From assembly GCA_035412805.1 (NCBI GenBank), contig DAONVO010000114.1, forward strand, positions 1-6,227: DNA of 6,227 nt, read 5' to 3'. The notes under the pieces are model-generated. The model did not search any database and had not been told where the DNA came from. It saw only the letters and a list, made by a program, of their open reading frames with translations. The translations under genes and the position numbers were made by a program. The first letter of the stretch is position 1. Every line of letters begins with the position of its first letter. Positions 1 to 4,916 of this stretch are shown here, in pieces. The stretch comes from DTU018 sp029550685 (GTDB lineage: Bacteria; Bacillota; Syntrophomonadia; Syntrophomonadales; Syntrophomonadaceae).

Positions 1-67
1 AGCTACTGCAGCTGCACCCTACTCGATTCAAAAGCAAAACCACTAATAGACTTTTCTGACGCTCTGA

Positions 68-95
68 GAGCCTGCCTTCAACTGAGGGCAGGCTC
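68..95 (-). terminator. Candidate terminator hairpin after the min operon
   Basis: An inverted repeat with a 9-bp perfect G+C-rich stem (68-76 with 87-95) lies 23 bases beyond the minC stop codon. A few more inner pairs are possible, with a small loop around 80-83. Its position suits the 3' end of the minD-minE-minC transcript. Neither strand has a clear U-tract after the stem, so it may be a weak or factor-assisted terminator, or a 3'-protecting stem-loop. Confidence 0.45.
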
Positions 96-118
96 GAAAT
101 ACTCTTGCCGGGTCTATT

Positions 119-763
119 TTACTTACGGCCACGCCCCAGGTTTTCCCGGGGATTGTACATTTTGATGCAGATACCTTCATCGTCAATATAAGCAACTTCA
201 GGATAAGGACGAGTTGATTGGCCTTCAGGTGAACGAGATATCCGGTCAGCAATCCGTATCTGGCTGGGAACCAGATTCAATGCAAATACAATACTGGTGG
301 TGTCTCCAAAACAACCGGCATGAGCTATGCCGCCCATTTTGCCTAATACGATAATATCCCGGCCGGCGATTATTTCTGCGCTTTCATGTACATCCCCCCA
401 CACAACTACAGTACCTTCCGAATTTACTTTCTGACCGCTGCGCAGGTTTTTATGAATAAATAAATCACCGGAAGATGGTGTACTCCTGGGAGCAGAGGGG
501 GAAGCGGCGGTTCCAGATGATTTACGGACTGGAAGTTCAGTGTTATTGAGAACCATACCATAGTTTAAACATAATTGTTGCAAGGCTGCTATCTCGTCCA
601 GAGACAGATTAGTCAAACCACTGCCGCTGAATACCACCCGTGATCCCTTGAATAATTGCTGGTTGCTCTGTATTTTTTCGCTTAGTTCGCGATATAGATC
701 GTCAAAAGGAGCGGTATCAAACATCACCAACAGGTTGCCATTGACACCTTTGATCTTAATCAT
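119..763 (-). CDS. minC: Septum site-determining protein MinC
   Basis: MinC is the FtsZ-inhibiting component of the Min system. It is recruited to the membrane by MinD and prevents Z-ring assembly away from midcell. The 214-residue protein has the usual two-domain form. Residues 1-78 match the N-terminal FtsZ-binding domain (start MIKIKGVNG). A Ser/Pro-rich linker covers about 80-100. The C-terminal beta-helix domain that dimerises and binds MinD runs from about 100 to 205, with the RSGQ motif at 108-111, a GDV turn at 123-125 and AHAG at 147-150. Length is normal for the family. The start follows the minE stop by 9 bases, and a weak AGGTAAG ribosome site overlaps the minE end, which suggests translational coupling. 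Two oddities are visible. minC is last in the operon rather than first, and the usual LRG before the HAG motif reads MGG (143-145), so a normally conserved arginine is missing. Identification is by family motifs and by its position next to minD and minE. Confidence 0.93.
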   Translation of the reverse strand: MIKIKGVNGNLLVMFDTAPFDDLYRELSEKIQSNQQLFKGSRVVFSGSGLTNLSLDEIAALQQLCLNYGMVLNNTELPVRKSSGTAASPSAPRSTPSSGDLFIHKNLRSGQKVNSEGTVVVWGDVHESAEIIAGRDIIVLGKMGGIAHAGCFGDTTSIVFALNLVPSQIRIADRISRSPEGQSTRPYPEVAYIDDEGICIKMYNPRENLGRGRK

Positions 764-772
764 TTTGGTTAC

Positions 773-1024
773 TTACCTGCCTTTTAATGGTATACTGATA
801 TCCAGTGCAGTATTACGTCCTTCCGTAATCAAACGCACTTCAGGACTGCCATCAACAGCCAAGTGATTGGAAATAACCGCAATAATGTCTTCCTTAAGAG
901 CATTGAGAGTCTCCGGGGTCAGGTTCAATCGGTCATGAGTCAAAACTACTCGCAAACGGTTGTTAGCCTGGCTGCGGCTGGATGTTTCATCCCGCGAGTA
1001 AATCTTTTTTATGAAATCCAACAT
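773..1024 (-). CDS. minE: Cell division topological specificity factor MinE
   Basis: MinE stimulates the MinD ATPase and displaces MinC/MinD from the membrane, confining division inhibition to the poles. The 83-residue length is typical. Residues 2-9 (LDFIKKIY) form a short amphipathic membrane-targeting helix. Residues 20-36, with RLRVVLTHDR at 23-32, match the conserved anti-MinCD segment. Residues 37-80 (TPETL, then LKEDIIAVIS, ending in TALDISIP) match the C-terminal dimerisation domain. The ATG is preceded by AAAGGAGGG at good spacing, and this ribosome site overlaps the minD stop codon 14 bases upstream, so the two genes are tightly coupled. Presence of MinE implies an oscillating, E. 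coli-type Min system rather than the DivIVA/MinJ type of Bacillus. That is inferred from the family. Confidence 0.95.
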   Translation of the reverse strand: MLDFIKKIYSRDETSSRSQANNRLRVVLTHDRLNLTPETLNALKEDIIAVISNHLAVDGSPEVRLITEGRNTALDISIPLKGR

Positions 1025-1038
1025 GACTGGGCCCTCCT

Positions 1039-1860
1039 TTACCGCGCTGAAAACAGATTACGCCCCAGGCCTTTCAGCCTGTTCCAGAAGGAATCTTCCT
1101 CAAAAGTGGGGAATTCCACTTGTTCTCCTGTTATACGCCGGGCAATGTTATTAAAGGCTATCGCAGCATTAGAGCGGCTATTGAGAATAATCGGTTCACC
1201 CCGGTTGGTGGAAACCACTACATTGCGATCCTCTGGTACCACTCCCAATAAGTCAATGCACAAATGTTCCAACAAATCCTCAATGCTCAACATATCCCCA
1301 TGGCGAACCATGTCTGGACGGATACGGTTTACGATGAGTTTGATATCCTGGAAGCCAGCGGATTCTAACATACCGATAATCCGGTCCGCATCCCTTACCG
1401 CAGATACCTCAGGATTGGTTACCACCAAAGCCCGATCCGCTGCAGCAATGGCATTGCGGAATCCCTGTTCTATTCCTGCCGGACAATCAATCAAGACAAA
1501 ATCAAATTCCGGACGCATTTGGTCACATAATTCCTTAACCTGTTCAGGGGTTATTTCATCTTTGTTGCGAGTTTGAGCTGCTGGCAGCATGTAAAGTTCA
1601 GGGAAACGCTTGTCCTTAACCAGGGCTTGCTTGAGGGTACATTCACCTTCGATGACTTGCACAATATCATAAATAACACGGTTTTCAAGCCCCAGGATTA
1701 GATCCAATTTTTTTAACCCGATATCCAGGTCCATCACTGCTACCCGGTAACCCATTCTAGCTAAAGACGTACTAACATTGGCCACTGTAGTAGTCTTACC
1801 AACACCACCCTTACCGGAAGTAACCACAATGACCTGACATTCCGAGGTTTTCTTCTCCAT
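1039..1860 (-). CDS. minD: Septum site-determining ATPase MinD
   Basis: MinD is the membrane-associated ParA/MRP-type ATPase that recruits MinC and is cycled by MinE. The 273-residue protein is of normal length. It shows the deviant Walker A motif GKGGVGKTT at 16-24, with signature lysine K17 and K22. A DLDIGL switch I-type segment lies at 44-49, the conserved LPAAQTRNKD at 92-101, the Walker B/switch II motif LIDCPAGIE at 123-131 and the VRDADRIIGMLE stretch at 155-166. Residues 257-270 form the C-terminal amphipathic membrane-targeting helix, rich in Phe, Trp, Leu, Arg and Lys. The start ATG follows AAGGGAGGG at normal spacing, and no closer alternative start is supported. It is the first gene of the operon. 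The usual RNLD after DIGL reads KKLD (50-53), a substitution in a region implicated in partner binding in E. coli. Confidence 0.96.
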   Translation of the reverse strand: MEKKTSECQVIVVTSGKGGVGKTTTVANVSTSLARMGYRVAVMDLDIGLKKLDLILGLENRVIYDIVQVIEGECTLKQALVKDKRFPELYMLPAAQTRNKDEITPEQVKELCDQMRPEFDFVLIDCPAGIEQGFRNAIAAADRALVVTNPEVSAVRDADRIIGMLESAGFQDIKLIVNRIRPDMVRHGDMLSIEDLLEHLCIDLLGVVPEDRNVVVSTNRGEPIILNSRSNAAIAFNNIARRITGEQVEFPTFEEDSFWNRLKGLGRNLFSAR

Positions 1861-1937
1861 GGAAAGGCCCTCCCTTACAATTTTCGCAACTTTAAATATG
1901 AGAATGAACCTTTATGACAAAACTAGACATCTATATT

Positions 1938-1966
1938 ATTGTAAAGCAAAAATTGCGGTGAATAAA
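1938..1966 (-). promoter_or_regulatory. Candidate sigma-A promoter of the min operon
   Basis: On the minus strand a good -10 hexamer, TACAAT (1938-1943), lies 17 bases from a weak -35, TTTATT (1961-1966). Transcription would start near 1931, giving a leader of about 70 bases before minD. The -35 matches the consensus poorly, so this is a candidate only. Confidence 0.4.
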
Positions 1967-2009
1967 CTGCTATTTATGGAAAATGTAAGCACAGGTGAAA
2001 AACAGAAAT

Positions 2010-2037
2010 AATATGAGCCCTGGGCTGGGCTCATATT
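2010..2037 (-). terminator. Intrinsic terminator, minus strand
   Basis: A perfect 11-bp stem (2010-2020 with 2027-2037) with a 6-base loop is followed, on the minus strand, by ATTTCTGTTTTT. It has the G+C-rich inner stem and T-rich tail of a Rho-independent terminator. It lies beyond the 179-residue gene and upstream of the min promoter, so it should isolate the min operon from upstream read-through. On the plus strand the stem is followed by a purine-rich stretch, so it works only in the minus direction. Confidence 0.7.
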
Positions 2038-2191
2038 GGAGAGGGAATGTGATGGAATTTATGTTTCATTTGGGGGGTGAAGGTTAATATTAGTATTACA
2101 TAAATACTCATTAATGGCAATAGTCTGAATATTAAAAATTTTTATATCTATGCATAGGACTTCTTATCACGCATACTGTGCTCTGGTTTTT

Positions 2192-2249
2192 AGATCAACT
2201 CGGGTGAGTAAGCCAAGGTCTAGGAAACATTACCCACCCGGGTTGATCT
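2192..2249. repeat. Long 20-bp inverted repeat with 18-base loop
   Basis: Arm 2192-2211 pairs with arm 2230-2249. The two arms match at 18 of 20 positions. In RNA from either strand one of the two differences becomes a G-U wobble and the other a mismatch. The loop (2212-2229) is 18 bases. Neither strand shows a U-tract directly after the stem, so an ordinary terminator is not indicated. It lies 46 bases downstream of the 179-residue gene. It could be a structured 3'-UTR element, a small RNA, or a relic of a small mobile element; the sequence does not decide. Confidence 0.65.
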
Positions 2250-2294
2250 GTTTGCAGGACCTAACTGCCTCCATATTGAGGTTACCTGTGTTTG

Positions 2295-2834
2295 CTATCT
2301 GCATAGATCAGCCATATCCTCAAAAGCGCGGCTAATTTCACATTTTGGATAGAGCTGAGCCAAGCGTTGGTAAAGATCCTTGGTATACTCTTTAGTATGA
2401 CCGACAACAGCTATGGTTTCTTCCTGAACATTAGTTGCTGCAATTTCCTTTTCCAGAGTTTCGATATGGGCCCGGCAGTTGTCCAGATTTCTCTGAATTA
2501 GCTGTCTGCTATTAGTTATGCGCTGAGCCATTTGATCTTCTTCCAATACAATGCCTCCAGAATTGTAAAAGCGGCCCATTTCACAGTTTAATGCGAATGC
2601 AAAACCCTTTTCGAATGCGGCTACCCGGCCCTGCTCCTGTTTGATCATCTCTTTGATTACCTGGTACTCTGATTCGGTGCTGCACTTTTTAGCCATAACA
2701 GTGTAGATGTTAATTATGGCTGAGTGAATTTCCACTCCCAATCTATATGCTTGACTAGCGCATAGAGGGCAGGAAACCGAACCCTGCACAGTGGGAGTAG
2801 TGCTGCTTTTCATAATCCGTGCTACCTCCGTCAT
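2295..2834 (-). CDS. Unrecognised helical protein with CxxC motif (possible degenerate ferritin-like fold)
   Basis: This 179-residue protein is not one I recognise. The start at 2834 is chosen because AAGGGAGG stands 8 bases before it. The frame extends upstream to an ATG at 2894, but that lies at the expected 5' end of the mRNA and has no ribosome site. A SCPLC segment (C22, C25) could be half of a metal or zinc site. The rest is predominantly helical and apparently soluble, with no signal peptide or membrane segment. Seven cysteines are spread through it (22, 25, 51, 84, 120, 165, 178). Residues 28-76 have the rhythm of the first two helices of rubrerythrin/ferritin-like proteins (LGVEIHSAIINIY, then IKEMIKQEQGRVAAFE), and later segments at about 102-134 and 138-179 could supply two more helices. 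The ExxH iron-ligand pair expected in active members is not visible (EQGR instead), so an iron enzyme is not supported. It is a single gene with its own promoter and terminator. Function is unknown. Confidence 0.75.
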   Translation of the reverse strand: MTEVARIMKSSTTPTVQGSVSCPLCASQAYRLGVEIHSAIINIYTVMAKKCSTESEYQVIKEMIKQEQGRVAAFEKGFAFALNCEMGRFYNSGGIVLEEDQMAQRITNSRQLIQRNLDNCRAHIETLEKEIAATNVQEETIAVVGHTKEYTKDLYQRLAQLYPKCEISRAFEDMADLCR

Positions 2835-2842
2835 AGTTTCAA

Positions 2843-2850
2843 CCTCCCTT
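2843..2850 (-). promoter_or_regulatory. Ribosome binding site that fixes the start at 2834
   Basis: AAGGGAGG on the minus strand, 8 bases before the ATG at 2834. It is the only strong ribosome site near the 5' end of this frame and argues against the upstream ATG at 2894. Confidence 0.85.
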
Positions 2851-2908
2851 TTTAGTGTGATACCCGCCGAAATCATCTTGTTCGTCACGATCACTTTCTT
2901 CTGATGTG

Positions 2909-2937
2909 ATTGTACTATCTTTCACAATAAGAGCCAA
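2909..2937 (-). promoter_or_regulatory. Sigma-A type promoter of the 179-residue gene
   Basis: TTGGCT (2932-2937) and TACAAT (2909-2914) are separated by exactly 17 bases on the minus strand. Expected transcription start is near 2902, giving a leader of about 68 bases. An imperfectly understood TGTGA/TCACA inverted repeat (2905-2909 and 2922-2926) overlaps it. Confidence 0.7.
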
Positions 2938-3094
2938 GCAATGCATTTTTATTACCTGTATAAGGGTGCTTTATTTAGCTGCCAAGGCCGGTAGATCCGA
3001 GTTCAACGCCATTTAGCCTGCTGTGCTCATTGTTGGTAATAGGAATAAAAAAAAAAAGACGAATAAGTGAGAGAATTCTTGCGAAATAGATAGT

Positions 3095-3123
3095 TTGACT
3101 GAGAAATACCCCTGTGACATAAT
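3095..3123 (+). promoter_or_regulatory. Strong extended -10 promoter of the acyl-CoA dehydrogenase gene
   Basis: TTGACT (3095-3100), a 17-base spacer and CATAAT (3118-3123) are present, with TG at 3115-3116 one base before the -10 (extended -10 element). Expected start is near 3130, giving a short leader of about 30 bases. The near-consensus sequence suggests high basal expression unless an unseen regulator acts. Confidence 0.8.
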
Positions 3124-3146
3124 AACCATAGATGACTATGAAACAT

Positions 3147-3153
3147 GGAGGGG
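3147..3153 (+). promoter_or_regulatory. Ribosome binding site that fixes the start at 3160
   Basis: GGAGGGG lies 6 bases before the ATG at 3160. The in-frame ATG at 3145 overlaps this ribosome site and has none of its own, so 3160 is the likely start. Confidence 0.85.
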
Positions 3154-3159
3154 AAGGAA

Positions 3160-4860
3160 ATGCAGCTGCTGAATCCTAAAAACTTTAATGACCTATTTCC
3201 AGATGAAAAGACCAACCAAATATTCCGAAAAACCATTGAGTTTTTCGAGAATAAGGGCTTGGAAAGTATCAAAGAAGATGACCAGAATATGGTCTTCTGT
3301 GATGATTGGATAGCTTATAACAAAGAAATTGGTGCCTATGCGACTCTGCTGACTCCGGCCGGCTATGGGGATGCAGACTCTCGCTGGGACATGAATCGTA
3401 TCGCTCAGTTTAATGAAGTATTGGGGTTTTACGGGTTATCCTTTCAGTATAATTACCAGGTAAGTATTCTGGGCTTGGGACCGATTTGGATGGGTGATAA
3501 TGAGGAAGTAAAGCACCGCACAGCCCAAATGCTTAAAGATGCAGGTATATTTGCTTTCGGACTATCGGAAAAACAGCATGGTGCTGATCTATATTCCAAC
3601 GAAGTAAAGCTGTACCCTCAGGGGGATGGCAAGTATCTGGCCAAAGGTGACAAGTACTACATAGGAAACGGTAACAAAGCGGCTTATGTGTCAACCTTCG
3701 GCAGATATGCAGATACCGATGATTACGTATTCTTTGTTGTGGAAAGCAGTCATCCGAACTACGAATGTGTAAAAAAGATAAATACTGCCGGAGTACGGCC
3801 GGCTTATGTGGCAGCTTACACGCTGCATGATTACCCTATTACCAAGAAAGAGATTATTTCCAGTGGCAACCTGGCTTGGGATTCTGCCCTTAATACCATT
3901 AATGTAGGAAAGTTTCAGCTAGGATTTGCTTCCATTGGTATTTGCACCCATGCCCTATATGAAGCCATTAATCACTCCCATAACCGTTGGTTATATGGTC
4001 ATCGGGTAACAGATTTCCCTCATATAAAGAAGCTTTTTAATGAGTCATATGTAAGACTTATGGCTATGAAACTTTTTGGCTTGAGAGCCATAGACTATTT
4101 CCGTTCGGCCAGCGATGATGACCGTCGCTACCTGCTGTATAACCCGATACAGAAGATGAAGGTAACCACTCAGGGCATGAAAGTAATAGAAATGCTGCTG
4201 GATGCCATTGCTGCAAAAGGTTATGAACAGGATACTTTCTTTGAACTGGCCGTGCGGGATATCGGCATGATTCCAAGATTGGAAGGCACAACCCATGTCA
4301 ACATGGCTTTAGTCATAAAGTTCCTGCAGAATTACTTCTTTAACCCGGCTGACTTCCCGGAAATTCCTACCCGGGACGATATAGCCAATGATGATTATAT
4401 CCTAAACCAGAAGGCTGGCAGTTTGCGTTCGGTTCGCTTCCCAGATTATAAACTGCCCTATCAGGGAATCTCTACTCCCAATATCGAGGTATTCAAACAG
4501 CAAATTGAGCTGTTAAGGGACTTCCTGGGAACCACCCCTCCTTCACCTGAACAGGCCAAAAACGTTGACTATATGTTGGCTTTGGGCGAAATCTTTACCA
4601 TGGTAGCCTATGCCCAGCTAATTCTGGAAAACGCCAAGATTCATAAGGTAGCTACCGAAGTTATCGATGAGATTTTCAACTTCATTGTCCGCGACACTTC
4701 GTCCTATGCCCTGAATTTGATGATGAATTATGCTAATTCAGGTGAGCAAGAAGCCTTGCTGCGCAAGATGCTTATGACTCCAGTTAATGACGAAGCTGTC
4801 AGCAATAAAGTATGGAAGGAACATGTGTTGAGTCTGGAAGGAACCTACGAAATGAAATAA
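3160..4860 (+). CDS. Acyl-CoA dehydrogenase, long form with extra C-terminal helical region
   Basis: A flavin (FAD) enzyme of the acyl-CoA dehydrogenase family. Members oxidise acyl-CoA to trans-2-enoyl-CoA, the first step of beta-oxidation, passing electrons to electron transfer flavoprotein or a similar acceptor. With the start at 3160 it has 566 residues, clearly longer than the roughly 380-residue short/medium-chain enzymes. The dehydrogenase core covers about 1-400. GLSEKQHGADL (134-144) corresponds to the family signature around TEPxxGSD. HNRWLYGHRVTDFP (274-287) matches the C-terminal RxxFGxxIxxF segment. AAKGYEQDTFFELAVRD (351-367) precedes EGTTHVN, whose E375 is at the place of the catalytic base of medium-chain enzymes. 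Residues about 440-566 form an added helical domain, as in longer FadE-type enzymes. The chain-length specificity cannot be read from sequence. The gene stands alone between its own promoter and terminator. No electron transfer flavoprotein, thiolase or hydratase gene is in the window. A start at 3145 would add five residues but overlaps the ribosome site. Confidence 0.92.
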   Translation: MQLLNPKNFNDLFPDEKTNQIFRKTIEFFENKGLESIKEDDQNMVFCDDWIAYNKEIGAYATLLTPAGYGDADSRWDMNRIAQFNEVLGFYGLSFQYNYQVSILGLGPIWMGDNEEVKHRTAQMLKDAGIFAFGLSEKQHGADLYSNEVKLYPQGDGKYLAKGDKYYIGNGNKAAYVSTFGRYADTDDYVFFVVESSHPNYECVKKINTAGVRPAYVAAYTLHDYPITKKEIISSGNLAWDSALNTINVGKFQLGFASIGICTHALYEAINHSHNRWLYGHRVTDFPHIKKLFNESYVRLMAMKLFGLRAIDYFRSASDDDRRYLLYNPIQKMKVTTQGMKVIEMLLDAIAAKGYEQDTFFELAVRDIGMIPRLEGTTHVNMALVIKFLQNYFFNPADFPEIPTRDDIANDDYILNQKAGSLRSVRFPDYKLPYQGISTPNIEVFKQQIELLRDFLGTTPPSPEQAKNVDYMLALGEIFTMVAYAQLILENAKIHKVATEVIDEIFNFIVRDTSSYALNLMMNYANSGEQEALLRKMLMTPVNDEAVSNKVWKEHVLSLEGTYEMK

Positions 4861-4885
4861 AACTAAATACTAAGACTTGATGAAC

Positions 4886-4913
4886 ACTAGGACGGGAGCA
4901 ATCCCGTCCTAGT
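4886..4913 (+). terminator. Terminator hairpin shared by convergent genes
   Basis: A perfect 12-bp stem (4886-4897 with 4902-4913) closes a GCAA loop (GNRA type) and is followed on the plus strand by ATTTT. It lies 25 bases after the acyl-CoA dehydrogenase stop. On the minus strand it begins 3 bases after the stop of the DUF763 gene and is followed by a less T-rich stretch (GTTCATC). It probably ends both transcripts, more efficiently on the plus strand. Confidence 0.85.
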
Positions 4914-4916
4914 ATT

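Larger units (their letters stand above)
1861..2294. other. Gene-free interval with promoter, terminator and inverted repeat
   Basis: No convincing gene is present in these 434 bases. They hold the candidate min promoter (1938-1966), an intrinsic terminator for minus-strand transcripts (2010-2037), an AT-rich middle (about 2080-2150) with a run of six G at 2072-2077 and a weak hairpin at 2092-2108, a long near-perfect inverted repeat (2192-2249) and a smaller stem region (about 2252-2288) next to the 3' end of the neighbouring gene. If transcription of the 179-residue gene ends at 2010-2037, most of the interval is its 3' untranslated region. Confidence 0.6.
2835..3159. other. Divergent intergenic region between the 179-residue gene and the acyl-CoA dehydrogenase gene
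   Basis: These 325 bases hold no credible gene. They contain a minus-strand promoter (2909-2937), a plus-strand promoter (3095-3123), and between them about 150 bases with no recognised element except a run of eleven A at 3047-3057. The two transcripts start roughly 230 bases apart and so probably use separate control regions. Confidence 0.6.

Noticed and set aside
1..42. Possible tRNA end or partial gene at the left edge
   Set aside because: No T-arm or acceptor pairing could be built, and no frame running off the edge has a ribosome site.
863..1576. 237-codon open frame on the plus strand opposite minD and minE
   Set aside because: It lies antisense to two clearly identified genes, has no family features and is best explained as a mirror frame of their codons.
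2052..2087. Tiny 11-codon frame (MEFMFHLGGEG) with an upstream purine-rich stretch
   Set aside because: Too short to judge, no promoter or family resemblance, and it sits in what is probably antisense to a 3' untranslated region.
2192..2249. Integron attC site
   Set aside because: The arms end in CAAC/GTTG, but the RYYYAAC core is not met, there are no extrahelical bases in the usual pattern, and no cassette or integrase is nearby.
2150..2335. 61-codon plus-strand frame spanning the inverted repeat
   Set aside because: No ribosome site, no recognisable protein features, and it overlaps the end of the minus-strand gene.
2835..2894. 20-residue N-terminal extension of the 179-residue protein from the ATG at 2894
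   Set aside because: No ribosome site precedes it, it begins only about 8 bases after the expected transcription start, and the ATG at 2834 has a strong ribosome site.
3027..3272. 81-codon minus-strand frame at the start of the acyl-CoA dehydrogenase gene
   Set aside because: It is antisense to the promoter and 5' end of a well-supported gene, and its C-terminus is a low-complexity product of the A run.
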